64,000 nucleotides of DNA, from positions 124,001 to 188,000 of the forward strand of contig NZ_SMAI01000004.1 of the NCBI RefSeq assembly GCF_004346185.1, in the 5' to 3' direction. The notes under the pieces are model-generated. The model did no database searches. It worked only from the letters and a program-made list of their open reading frames with translations, and was not told the origin of the DNA. The first letter of the stretch is position 1. Each line of letters opens with the position of its first letter. The DNA is from Aquabacter spiritensis. Lineage in GTDB: Bacteria > Pseudomonadota > Alphaproteobacteria > Rhizobiales > Xanthobacteraceae. Positions 45,697 to 53,869 of this stretch are shown here, in pieces. A program made the translations under genes and the position numbers.

Positions 45697-46356
45697 AATC
45701 TTCAGAAGCCGGAAAGCGGAGAATCAATGCGCGTGTTCAAAACGATCGACGGATCGCGAATTGTCCCGGGTTTCCTGCGTGCGCGCAATTGCCGTCACGT
45801 GAAACCTCTCCCGAGTCTCCGGAGACACGCATTCGCATCGCAGCGCCGGGACGCCGTAGCCTGCCGCAGCAATACTGGCTGATTCAGCCTCTCATACACG
45901 CGCAATAAACCGCGCGGATCGTGAAAAAATCTCCATCCCCTGTCAAAAATAAAAAATCAAAAATAAATCAACAATACTTCAATTCCCCCGCACGTATTTC
46001 ATTATCAGAAAGCATTACCAATAGTGGCATTTTAGGGTGAACGCTCCGAGGGTCAACGAAATAAAATGTAAAAAAAAGAGAGTGTTTGAGCCGCGCGGGA
46101 AGGGCGGTCGAAAAGAATAGAAGGTGGCGGGAAAAGTCGGGCCACGCGGAGCGATGCGAAGGTTGCCGCTTGCGTCAACGGCTTCTCTTCAAAGGAAACG
46201 CCAATCGAGGAGCAAATCGCGACGTGTCAAAGATTTAAGGCGACCCCCCGGGTCGATGACGCGGCGCGGACAAGGTCCAGGCCGGTCGCGGGTGGCGATC
46301 AATGGCGGATGAGCGCGCGCAGCCTCGACCCGCCCGAGTCGGGCGGGTCGTCGCGG
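45697..46356. other. 660-base non-coding region with an AT-rich island
   Basis: Between the start of the sensor kinase gene and the end of the export lipoprotein gene. About 45900-46110 is strikingly A/T-rich for this genome, with long A runs (for example around 45925 and 46068). The kinase promoter must lie here. GANTC sites occur at 45721, 45811 and 45881. Short open frames lack ribosome binding sites and coding bias, and I found no tRNA-like or riboswitch-like fold. Confidence 0.6.
46326..46350 (-). terminator. Terminator-like hairpin after the export lipoprotein gene
   Basis: CGACCCGCCC at 46326-46335 pairs perfectly with 46341-46350 around GAGTC, six bases after the stop codon of the leftward gene. 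No T-run follows. Confidence 0.6.
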
Positions 46357-47541
46357 TCACTGCGCGAGGGTGACGGCCGTCGCAGCGGTTCCGGTCACCG
46401 GCGAGATGATCGACATGATCTTCTGCAGATTGGTGAGCGGCGAACTCGCGATATAGAGGATGTCCTTGTTCTGGACCTTCACCTGCCGCGCGAGGAAATA
46501 GCTGTTCGTGTTGCGCAGGTTGATTCGATACACGACTTCGACGGCCGTCTTGCCCGGCGGAATCGGGAAGCTCGGGTCGATCTGAACCGCGACCGAAGGC
46601 GGCTCGAAGCGGAGCAGGAAGACACCCTCGGGGTCGGATTGGAATTCGAGCAGGCCGCCCGACTTCGCGATCGCCTCTTCGAGCGAGATGCCCGCCGCGT
46701 CGAAATTGACCACCGCCCTGAGGCCGGTCGCGCCGAATGCGGTGAAGCTTTGGGGGACGCGCTCGACGACGAGCGTGTCGCCCGGCTGGACATAGATGTT
46801 TTCGCGCGGGTTCATCAGCAGCAGCTGCATGGGAACGCGCGACGTGCGTTGCCCGCGCGTCAGCGAGAGGAAGCTTTCGTGGATCGGCGCGCGCACTCCG
46901 CCCGCCGTGGCGAGCACGTCGAGAATCCGGTCGCCCCGCGGCGAGAGCGGGACGCGGGCGCCGTTCACGACTTCGCCCCCGACCGTGACGGTGTTCGATA
47001 CGTTGCGGCTCACGGTCACCAGTGCCTGCGGCTCGATCGCCTTGCCTTGCAGGCCCTGAATGATGGCCTCCTGCACTTCGGGCGTGGTCTTGTTGAGGAC
47101 GTTGATCTGCCCGGCATAGGGCACGGTGATGTAGCCGTGCTGCGTGACCGTCTGCTCCGGGATGACCGCGGTGTGCGAACCGGGCGAATTGCGGTCGGCG
47201 ACCGGCGCAGAGAACAATCCGCCGGACGAGGCTTCCCAGATCGTGACGGTGATCGCATCGCCGATCCCGATCCTCTGGGTGGCGGCGGGACGACGATCAC
47301 CGAAGCCGCCGTAGAACGAGGACTTGGCGGTGTTGGCGAGGATCTGCACCACCCGCTCGTCGAGCTCGGTCACGATGAAGCCGGAATGGACGTCGCTGGG
47401 CACGCGCTGGTCGGAACTCATCACGTCGAACGTGGCCGCGCCCTGGCCCGGAAGCCCGCAGCCGGTCAGCCCCATCAGCGCGGACGCGGCCATAAGCAGA
47501 AGACTGGCACGCTTCGCCCGCAGTCCGTGGAAGACCGACAT
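46357..47541 (-). CDS. Wza-type polysaccharide export outer-membrane lipoprotein
   Basis: A 394-residue lipoprotein: leader MSVFHGLRAKRASLLLMAASALMGLTGC with a lipobox Cys at about position 28. Residues about 90-180 form the polysaccharide export domain (RIGIGDAITVTIWEASSG ... YITVPYAGQINVLNKTTPEVQEAIIQGLQ), followed by SLBB domains (SNTVTVGGEVVNGARVPLSPRGDRILDVLATAGG and a later repeat) and a C-terminal amphipathic region. Wza homologues form the outer-membrane channel for capsule or exopolysaccharide. The start at 47541 has GAGGA five bases upstream; a GTG at 47556 adds five residues. No Wzc kinase or polymerase genes are close, so the substrate is unknown; surface glycolipid genes lie next to it. 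Confidence 0.9.
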   Translation of the reverse strand: MSVFHGLRAKRASLLLMAASALMGLTGCGLPGQGAATFDVMSSDQRVPSDVHSGFIVTELDERVVQILANTAKSSFYGGFGDRRPAATQRIGIGDAITVTIWEASSGGLFSAPVADRNSPGSHTAVIPEQTVTQHGYITVPYAGQINVLNKTTPEVQEAIIQGLQGKAIEPQALVTVSRNVSNTVTVGGEVVNGARVPLSPRGDRILDVLATAGGVRAPIHESFLSLTRGQRTSRVPMQLLLMNPRENIYVQPGDTLVVERVPQSFTAFGATGLRAVVNFDAAGISLEEAIAKSGGLLEFQSDPEGVFLLRFEPPSVAVQIDPSFPIPPGKTAVEVVYRINLRNTNSYFLARQVKVQNKDILYIASSPLTNLQKIMSIISPVTGTAATAVTLAQ

Positions 47542-47763
47542 TCCATCCTCATGCACCGACCATGCTGCACCGCGGGTGCCGCGCGCAGACCTTTACGGAC
47601 CAAGCGTCGCGCGTCAAGCGCCGCCGCAGCCCCGTTCCGGCGTACCCCATCTATTGTAAAGATCCTGCAAACACAGGGGCCTGGGGTCTCTCGGGGGGCG
47701 TCGCGACATGTTGCATTTGCGCATCGCTGCGGCGGCAAAGCGGACGGAAGGGCCGGTGTGCCG

Positions 47764-48966
47764 CTACGTGACGTTGCGGATGATGCCCAGCGTGCGGTCG
47801 ATTTCACACCGGTCGAGGTCGGCGGAGAGAAAGAAGCGGATCCGCGAGGAGCCGGTACCGATCCCGGAATGCATGATGGGCGGGGCATAGATCCCGGCCG
47901 CGGCGAGCGCGCGCGACACTGCGGCGGTCCGGGTCGGCGTGTCGAACAGAATCGGCACGATCCCGGCACCGATCGCCGATCCGGTGGCAAGTCCGGCCGC
48001 GGCGGCTTCGGACAGGAAGTGGCGCGAGAGTGCCTGCAGGCGCGCCACCCGCTCGGGCTCCCGGCGCAGCACCCGCAGCGCGGCATCCGCCGTGGCGGCG
48101 ATCGCCGGCGACAGGCCGACGCTGAAGACGAAACCGGGAAGCGTGAATTTCAGCCAATTGACGAGCTCGGCGCGTCCGGAGACGAAGCCCCCCATGGAGG
48201 TGAAGGTTTTCGACAGCGTGCCGACCAGGATGTCCACGCGCGCGGGATCGACACCGAAATGCTCGCATGCCCCCCGCCCCGTGGGACCCAGCACGCCGAT
48301 GGAATGGGCTTCGTCGACCATTACCCAGGCGTCGTGCGCATCGCGGATGTCGAGGAGGCGCGGCAGGTCGACGATATCGCCGTCCATCGAATAGAGGCCC
48401 TCGACCGCGATCAGGCACAGGCCGTGCCGCTCGCGCTGCTCGGCGAGAATCTGCGCGAGGTGGTCGAGGTCGTTGTGGCGGAAGGTGCGCACCGTCGCCC
48501 GCGTCGCCTTCGCACCGTGGACGACCGAGCTGTGCGCCAATTCGTCCATCACCACCAGATCGTCGGCGCCGACCAGATGCGGGATCAGCGACAGGCTGAC
48601 GAGATAGCCGGCCCCCATCGTCATCGTGGCTTCGGTGCCGAGAAAGTCCGAGAGGGCGCTCTCGAACTGCGCGTGGATCTCCCGCTCGCCGCCGATCAGC
48701 CGCGACGCGCCCGCGCCGATGCCGACGGTGTCGATCGCGGATTTGGCGGCGGCGCGGACCTCGGGATGCCGGGAGAGGCTGAGGTAATCGTAATGGCCGA
48801 GGCTGAGAAACGTCGTGTCCGCCTGGGCGGCGGCGTGCTCCATCGTATCGATGGGACGAAACCAGGGGCTCTCGGGGCCGGTCAGAACGATGCCGGGCGG
48901 CAGGCCCGTGGCCGCCAGGCGCATGCGCTTCCTGGCATAATCGTGCAGCCGTACCCGCATCTTCAT
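47764..48966 (-). CDS. Alpha-oxoamine synthase, serine palmitoyltransferase/RkpG-like
   Basis: A 400-residue PLP enzyme of the family that condenses an acyl thioester with an amino acid and loses CO2 (serine palmitoyltransferase, BioF, KBL, RkpG). Visible residues: PLP-stacking His in DELAHSS (H145), VDEAHSIGVLGPTGRG (D218, H221), and the Schiff-base lysine in GTLSKTFTSMGGF (K253). The N-terminal 45 residues are longer than in BioF and resemble the SPT/RkpG branch. No biotin genes are near, so BioF is unlikely. Its neighbours (LicD, ACP, KS, SDR, GNAT, GT21) point to a sphingoid-base or related amino-lipid synthase. AGGAGG lies about six bases before the ATG at 48966. It is alone in its leftward transcript except possibly for the LicD gene upstream. 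Confidence 0.86.
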   Translation of the reverse strand: MKMRVRLHDYARKRMRLAATGLPPGIVLTGPESPWFRPIDTMEHAAAQADTTFLSLGHYDYLSLSRHPEVRAAAKSAIDTVGIGAGASRLIGGEREIHAQFESALSDFLGTEATMTMGAGYLVSLSLIPHLVGADDLVVMDELAHSSVVHGAKATRATVRTFRHNDLDHLAQILAEQRERHGLCLIAVEGLYSMDGDIVDLPRLLDIRDAHDAWVMVDEAHSIGVLGPTGRGACEHFGVDPARVDILVGTLSKTFTSMGGFVSGRAELVNWLKFTLPGFVFSVGLSPAIAATADAALRVLRREPERVARLQALSRHFLSEAAAAGLATGSAIGAGIVPILFDTPTRTAAVSRALAAAGIYAPPIMHSGIGTGSSRIRFFLSADLDRCEIDRTLGIIRNVT

Positions 48967-49202
48967 CCTGCGCCTCCTGTGCCGTCACAAACGCCTGGGC
49001 GGCGCCTCGCGGGGGTGCGTCGGGACGGACCCACGGGTGGGGATCGCAGATGGGTCGGCGCGGCGACCCCCCTTCGCGAACGGAAGCGGACACACGGTTC
49101 GAATCGACCGGAGCCGAGCGGATCCGACCCCCTGGGGCACCCTGCGGCGAAACACGCGCGCCCGTCAATCCGGCCGGGATCGGCCGAAGGGGTCGGGGCG
49201 CC

Positions 49203-50012
49203 TCATTCTCCCGCCTCATTGTTCCGGTCGGCGGCGATCCGCCGGCGCGCCCATCGCTTCAGCGCGTTGATGGCGAGGATGTAGCTCCCGTTGAACCACC
49301 ACCAGGGTACGCTCAGAACGGGGCGCCAGCGCGCCTGGCCGCGAAAGCGTGCCGAAATGGCCGGCCAGTCCAGCCGGTCGGGCGTCCGCGCCCGCGCCCA
49401 GAAGTCCTGCGCCGCGCGCCGGATCCGGGGCGGACGGAAGGCGCGCATGGCCTCTTCGCCGGCAGATGCGCCGTAGAGCCGCGCGAGAATCTGCTCGGTC
49501 TTCTGCGGCGCGAGCACGAAGCTGCCATAGATCGGCAGCCGTTGCAGGTCCCGCAGTTCGCCCTCCGCGAGATGGGGCGCGCCACCCTCCCAGACGGGCA
49601 GATCCTCGGGGCGCGCCGCCAGCGCCGGCAGGACGGTGAGCGAGAGATGTCCCGAGGCCGCCGGCCAGATCGCCTCGCGCACCCAGAGAAAGCCCCTCGG
49701 ATCGCGGGTCATCCGATAGCCGTGCGCACGCATCACCGGCGCGAGTCGCGCTTCCACGGCATCGATCGTCACGTCGATCAGGAACAGATCGTGGTCCTCG
49801 TCCCAGGGCAGCGGGGCGCCGAGCCGCGCCGCCCCGAGCAGCGATCCGTAATGCACGACATAGTCGATCCGGGCCTCCTCCAGGGCCGAGGCGACGAACA
49901 GGAGGAGGTCGGTGAAATGGGTGGCCGCGCCGGTCGGCATCATGGCCCAGTCCGGCCGCGCGCTGGGCAGCAACCGCGCGAGGCGCGCAAAACCGTCATG
50001 TATCCACGACAT
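49203..50012 (-). CDS. LicD-family phosphotransferase/nucleotidyltransferase-like protein
   Basis: About 269 residues. The LicD signature is VVHYGSLLGAARLGAPLPWDEDHDLFLI (about residues 52-79), with the metal-binding acidic cluster WDEDHD. LicD proteins transfer phosphocholine, phosphoethanolamine or other phospho-groups to sugars of surface glycans. A Trp-rich region near the end (VLSVPWWWFNGSYILAINAL) may associate with the membrane. The start at 50012 has GGAAGA upstream; an in-frame start at 50120 would give 305 residues. Located upstream of the oxoamine synthase gene in the same direction, 236 bases apart, and divergent from the ACP operon. It may decorate the lipid headgroup. Confidence 0.78.
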   Translation of the reverse strand: MSWIHDGFARLARLLPSARPDWAMMPTGAATHFTDLLLFVASALEEARIDYVVHYGSLLGAARLGAPLPWDEDHDLFLIDVTIDAVEARLAPVMRAHGYRMTRDPRGFLWVREAIWPAASGHLSLTVLPALAARPEDLPVWEGGAPHLAEGELRDLQRLPIYGSFVLAPQKTEQILARLYGASAGEEAMRAFRPPRIRRAAQDFWARARTPDRLDWPAISARFRGQARWRPVLSVPWWWFNGSYILAINALKRWARRRIAADRNNEAGE

Positions 50013-50431
50013 CTGGTCTTCCCGGGTGGCGCACGCGATCTTAGAGCACGCGCCGATCGGCCCGCAGCGCAAGCTGATCGGATAACGCGTTCTCCCACAA
50101 ATGTTTAGAGGCTGATTCACCGATCAGGTTGGTTCGGTCCGATCGGATGGGCTCAAACGGCGGCCCTCCGCAGGGGGCGTGCCGTTCGATCCAAAGACGT
50201 GTTGACGGCAGCGTTCGGGACCTTGATACCATGGCAAGCATGAATCCGGGCTGCCGTTGGGGGAGTCGGATCAGTTCAAATTTCGCGCGCCGAGCACATA
50301 GTCCCAGCTTTCCCTCAGACGACTGAAGCGATAATTTGCCGAAGCGGATGCCAGTACAGATCGACGCCCTGCTTGTGTATGTTGCCGTCAATGCCGTCTC
50401 GGATCGACTTTCAGTTGAGAGGATAAATTCG
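50013..50431. other. Divergent control region of 419 bases
   Basis: Between the LicD gene and the ACP operon. It has lower GC than flanking genes, especially at 50040-50130 and 50260-50430. No supported gene is present; a frame reaching back from the ACP gene to 50336 lacks a ribosome binding site. A candidate promoter is listed separately. Confidence 0.55.
50202..50230 (+). promoter_or_regulatory. Candidate sigma-70-like promoter for the ACP operon
   Basis: TTGACG at 50202-50207 is followed after 17 bases by GATACC at 50225-50230. It lies about 200 bases before the ACP start codon. The -35 matches consensus at five of six positions, while the -10 is weak, as is common in alphaproteobacteria. 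No other better candidate was seen by eye. Confidence 0.35.
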
Positions 50432-50722
50432 ATGGTTGAAGTTGCGGAGGGTCACGCCGCGCTGCTCGACAGGAAGGCCCTGCAGGAGGAAATCATCGCC
50501 TTTCTTCAGCGGGAAATTCAAGATCCGAGCGTCATCCTGACGATGGAGACGCCGACGGACAGCGTCGTCATCGACTCGCTCGACATCGCGCGCGTTCTTT
50601 TTAAGATCGAAGAAAAATATCAATGTGAAATCGTTTTGTCCTTGGCCGCCCCGCCCGAGTATGTCGGTGAAATCGTGGATTTCCTGATCGACCAAATCTT
50701 GCTGGAAAAGCAGAACGGATAG
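50432..50722 (+). CDS. Acyl carrier protein
   Basis: A 96-residue carrier protein. The phosphopantetheine site is DSLDIARVLFKIEEKYQCEI with Ser at about position 49. The helices are longer and less acidic than in the housekeeping AcpP, and the sequence begins with an extra 15 residues (VEVAEGHAALLDRKAL). It should be activated by a phosphopantetheinyl transferase elsewhere. AGAGGA lies eight bases before the ATG at 50432. Seven bases separate it from the KS gene, so it is a dedicated carrier for that synthase, like RkpF or the ACP next to Caulobacter spt. Confidence 0.9.
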   Translation: MVEVAEGHAALLDRKALQEEIIAFLQREIQDPSVILTMETPTDSVVIDSLDIARVLFKIEEKYQCEIVLSLAAPPEYVGEIVDFLIDQILLEKQNG

Positions 50723-50729
50723 GACGTCC

Positions 50730-51938
50730 ATGGCCATCAGCGCCATTACGGGGCTCGGAATCGTCTCGAGCGCGGGTCAGGAGGTCGCGTCCTTCGCATC
50801 CGCCGTTCTGAACGGGACCTGCGCCATCGGCGACATCTCCGATCTGACCGAGGCGAATCAGCGGGTCGCCATCGGCGCGCCGGTGCGCGGGTTCGATGTC
50901 GCCGGGCATTTCGACCGCCGCACGGCGGGCCAGCTCGATCGCTTCTCGCAATTCGCCGCCGTCGCGGCCCGACAAGCCTGGGCCGATTCGGGGCTTGCGG
51001 CCGCAGCGCCGGCCCCCCACCGGCTCGGCGTCGCGATGGGCACGAGCGTCGCCGGCATCGACATTTTGGACGCGGGCTTTCGGCGCATCCTGCACAAGGG
51101 GCTCAAGCCGGATCCCTTCACCGTCCCGATGACCATGGGGAATGCGCCCACCAGCCGGATCGCCTTCGAGATCGGCGCCCGCGGACCGAGTTTCGGGATC
51201 AACAGCGCCTGCGCTTCGGCGGCGCACGCCATCCTTCTGGGCCACAAGCTGATCGCATCGGGCCTGGCGGATGTGTTCGTCGCGGGCGGCACGGATTCCT
51301 GCTTTTCCGACGGCTTCCTGCGCGCGTGGGATTCGCTGCGCATGCTGTCGCCCGAGCCGTGCCGGCCGTTCTCCGCCGACCGGCGCGGGCTGTCGATGGG
51401 CGAGGGCGCGGCGGTTCTCGTCCTGGAATCGCGCGAGCACGCGGCGCGGCGCGGCGCGCAGGTCCACGGCTATTTGGTCGGCGGTGGATTGAGCAGCGAT
51501 GCCTGCGGCATTCTGGTGCCGGATTCCGCCGGCATGGCGCAGGCGATGCGCAGCGCGCTGGAAGATGCCGGCCTGGATGCGGCGGACATCGACTATATCA
51601 ATGCACACGGCACCGGAACGGTGGCGAACGACAAGGCGGAGGCGGCCGCGATCCTGGACGTCTTTGCCGGCCGGCCGGAGCCGGTGCGGGTGTCCTCGAC
51701 CAAGTCGATGATCGGCCACAGCATGGGCGCCTCGGGGGCGCTCGAGGCGGTCGCGACCCTCGCCGCGCTGAAAGCGCAGATCGCGCCGCCGACCGTCAAC
51801 GTCACCGCCGCCGGACCCGACTGCCCGATCGACATCACCCCCGAAATCCCGGTGCCGCAGCCGATGCGGTACGCCATGTCCAATTCGTTCGGCTTCGGCG
51901 GGCTCAACGCCGCCTTGATCTTCGAACGGGCGCAGTGA
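50730..51938 (+). CDS. Beta-ketoacyl-ACP synthase (FabF/KAS II-like)
   Basis: A 402-residue elongating condensing enzyme with the full Cys-His-His triad: Cys in INSACASAAHA (C161), His in INAHGTGTVAND (H293) and His in KSMIGHSMGASG (H330), plus K325. Other typical stretches are RPFSADRRGLSMGEGAAVLVLE and SNSFGFGGLNAALIF. It should extend a carrier-bound acyl chain with malonyl-ACP in the cytosol. No acyltransferase, dehydratase or enoyl reductase genes accompany it, so those steps would come from the housekeeping system. Second gene of the ACP-KS-SDR-GNAT operon; one base separates it from the SDR start. Confidence 0.92.
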   Translation: MAISAITGLGIVSSAGQEVASFASAVLNGTCAIGDISDLTEANQRVAIGAPVRGFDVAGHFDRRTAGQLDRFSQFAAVAARQAWADSGLAAAAPAPHRLGVAMGTSVAGIDILDAGFRRILHKGLKPDPFTVPMTMGNAPTSRIAFEIGARGPSFGINSACASAAHAILLGHKLIASGLADVFVAGGTDSCFSDGFLRAWDSLRMLSPEPCRPFSADRRGLSMGEGAAVLVLESREHAARRGAQVHGYLVGGGLSSDACGILVPDSAGMAQAMRSALEDAGLDAADIDYINAHGTGTVANDKAEAAAILDVFAGRPEPVRVSSTKSMIGHSMGASGALEAVATLAALKAQIAPPTVNVTAAGPDCPIDITPEIPVPQPMRYAMSNSFGFGGLNAALIFERAQ

Positions 51939-51939
51939 C

Positions 51940-52722
51940 ATGGCCTCCAGCTTCGCCCATGTCGCCATCACCGGCGCGTCGAGCGGGATCGGCGCGGCGC
52001 TGGCGGAGGCGCACGCGGCCCCCGGCGTGCGCCTCGTCCTCGGCGGACGGGATGCGGCGCGTCTCGCGGCCGTGGCGGCCCGCTGCCGGGAAAAGGGCGC
52101 CGAGGCGGCGGTGCAGTGCGTCGACGTCACCGATGCCGCCGCCATGCGCGGCTTCATCGAGGCGGCGGACGATCTGCGCCCGCTCGATCTCGTCTATGCC
52201 AATGCCGGGCTCGGCGGCTTGCGCGCGCTGGCGGCCCCCGACGGCGAGGCGATCGAGGCCGCGCACGCGATCATCGCGACCAATCTCGCCGGCGTCGTCA
52301 ACACCGTCGCGCCCGCATTGCGCCGGTTCGTGCCGCGCGGCGCGGGTCATCTGGTCCTGGTCGGCTCGCTCGCCGGGCGGCTCGGCCTGCCGCATTCCCC
52401 GGTCTATTCGGCCTCCAAGGCCGCCGTCGCGGCCTATGCCGACGGGCTGCGCCGCCTCACCGCCCGCACCGGCGTCACTGTCACATTGATCGAGCCGGGT
52501 TTCGTCAAGACGCCGATGGCGGAGGGCGTGCCGTCCAGCGCGCTGATGCAATGGTCGGCGCCACGGGCTGCTGCGGCGATCCGCGCCGCCGTCGAGGCGC
52601 GCCGCCCGGTCTATGCCTTCCCCTTCGCTTTGGCAGCGCTGCTCCATCTGGCGCGCCATCTGCCCCGCCCGCTGGTCGACGCCATCCTGTCGGCGGCGCA
52701 TCGAAAGTCCGGCCAGCCATGA
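51940..52722 (+). CDS. Short-chain dehydrogenase/reductase
   Basis: A 260-residue classical SDR: cofactor loop TGASSGIG (residues 11-18), the structural NAG (88-90), Ser in VGSLAGR (S143) and the catalytic Tyr/Lys in YSASKAAV (Y156, K160). The C-terminal 30 residues include a hydrophobic segment (YAFPFALAALLHLARHLPRPL) that may sit on the membrane, a feature also present in 3-ketosphinganine reductase-like and RkpH proteins. Expected to reduce a 3-keto lipid or beta-ketoacyl intermediate with NADPH. Starts one base after the KS stop codon. RkpH-like function is inference. Confidence 0.88.
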   Translation: MASSFAHVAITGASSGIGAALAEAHAAPGVRLVLGGRDAARLAAVAARCREKGAEAAVQCVDVTDAAAMRGFIEAADDLRPLDLVYANAGLGGLRALAAPDGEAIEAAHAIIATNLAGVVNTVAPALRRFVPRGAGHLVLVGSLAGRLGLPHSPVYSASKAAVAAYADGLRRLTARTGVTVTLIEPGFVKTPMAEGVPSSALMQWSAPRAAAAIRAAVEARRPVYAFPFALAALLHLARHLPRPLVDAILSAAHRKSGQP

Positions 52723-52735
52723 CCTGTCCCCGAAC

Positions 52736-53869
52736 ATGAATGCCGTCACGGTGAAGTCGCTGAGGTCCGGCGCCCGGGTCACGGACTGGATCGAGACGCC
52801 CGCGATCGTCCATGCCGAGGATCCGCATTTCGTCCGCCAGCTCGACCTGAAGGAGCGGATGCGCATCGCCCGGCGCTTCAATCCGTTCTTCCGCTTCGCG
52901 CGCGCGGAAATGTTCGTCGCCTATCGCGGCGGCCGCCCGGTCGGGCGGATCAGCGCCCAGATCAACCAATTGCACCGCGCCCGGCACGACCCCCAATCGG
53001 GCCATTTCGGCTTCTTCGACTGCATCGACGACGTCGCCGTGGCGCGGGCCTTGTTCGATGCCGCGCGGGGCTGGCTCGCCGCCCAGGGCGCGACCTCCAT
53101 CAGCGGCCCCTTCTCCTTCTCGATCAACGAGGAATCCGGCCTGCAGGTGGACGGATTCGACACCCCCGCGGCGATGCTGATGAACCAGGCCCGCCCCCAT
53201 ACCGGCGCGCTCGTGGAGGCCGCCGGCCTCACGCCCGAGATGGACACCTTCGCGTTCCGGCTGCGCGGCGGCGCTGAGGTGCCGGCGCTCGATCGGCTCG
53301 CGGCGCAGGTCGCGGCAAGCGCTGCGCTGACGATCCGGCCGGTGCGCGTGGACCAGTTCGCGCGCGAGGTGCGTCTGGTCATCGACATCTTCAACGATGC
53401 CTGGAGCGAAAACTGGGGTTTCGTGCCGTTCACCGACGGCGAGATCGACGCCATGGTGCAGGAATTGAAGCCGTTTTATGCGGCCGAATATGGCCGCTTC
53501 GTCGAAATCGAGGGGGAGGCGGTCGCCTTCATTCTGGCGATTCCCGACGTCAACGGCCTGATCCAGCCGTTCCGCGGCCGGTTGCTGCCGCTCAATTGGT
53601 GGCGGCTTCTGTCGGGGCTGAAGAAGAAGCGGTTTTCCGCCTTCCGGGTGCCGCTGATGGGGATCCGCCGCGCCCACCAGAACTCGCCTTTGGCCGCCGG
53701 CATCCTCGCCTTGATGGTGAGCGAGGCGCTGAAGGAAGCGCGAAACTACGATCTCGACTGGGTGGAGTTCTCCTGGGTGCTGGAGACCAATCGCCCCATG
53801 ATGGCGCTGGCGCGGATGATCGCCGGCCCGCCCGTCAAGCGCTACCGCTATTATCGCGGTCCGATCTGA
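52736..53869 (+). CDS. GNAT-fold N-acyltransferase, bacterial ceramide synthase-like
   Basis: A 377-residue protein of a large GNAT-like family annotated variously as N-acetyltransferase or dATP pyrophosphohydrolase. It opens with DWIETPAIVHAEDPHFVRQLDLKERMRIARRFNPFFRF, continues RPVGRISAQINQLHRARHDPQSGHFGFFDCIDD and ISGPFSFSINEESGLQVDGFDTPAAMLMNQARPH, and ends EFSWVLETNRPMMALARMIAGPPVKRYRYYRG. The Caulobacter ceramide synthase bCerS belongs to the GNAT superfamily; I judge this protein to be related from remembered motifs, not from a search. It could N-acylate the amino-lipid made by the oxoamine synthase. The start at 52736 lies 13 bases after the SDR stop. Its 3' end overlaps the convergent GT21 gene by 35 bases. 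Confidence 0.75.
   Translation: MNAVTVKSLRSGARVTDWIETPAIVHAEDPHFVRQLDLKERMRIARRFNPFFRFARAEMFVAYRGGRPVGRISAQINQLHRARHDPQSGHFGFFDCIDDVAVARALFDAARGWLAAQGATSISGPFSFSINEESGLQVDGFDTPAAMLMNQARPHTGALVEAAGLTPEMDTFAFRLRGGAEVPALDRLAAQVAASAALTIRPVRVDQFAREVRLVIDIFNDAWSENWGFVPFTDGEIDAMVQELKPFYAAEYGRFVEIEGEAVAFILAIPDVNGLIQPFRGRLLPLNWWRLLSGLKKKRFSAFRVPLMGIRRAHQNSPLAAGILALMVSEALKEARNYDLDWVEFSWVLETNRPMMALARMIAGPPVKRYRYYRGPI

Noticed and set aside
47764-48966. Annotation as 8-amino-7-oxononanoate synthase for biotin
   Set aside because: No bioA, bioB or bioD nearby and an N-terminal extension of the SPT/RkpG type; context with ACP, GNAT and GT21 favours lipid synthesis.
49090-49115. A GGTTCGAATC sequence resembling a tRNA T-loop
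   Set aside because: The flanking bases do not form the required stem and no acceptor, D or anticodon arms can be drawn around it.
46309-49284. A 991-codon open frame on the plus strand
   Set aside because: It runs antisense to the export lipoprotein and the oxoamine synthase, both of which have complete motif sets; its translation shows no recognisable domain.
50432-52722. ACP-KS-SDR as an aryl polyene or polyketide cluster
   Set aside because: No chain-length factor, dehydratase, ammonia-lyase or thioesterase genes; the flanking SPT-like and GT21 genes fit a lipid route better.
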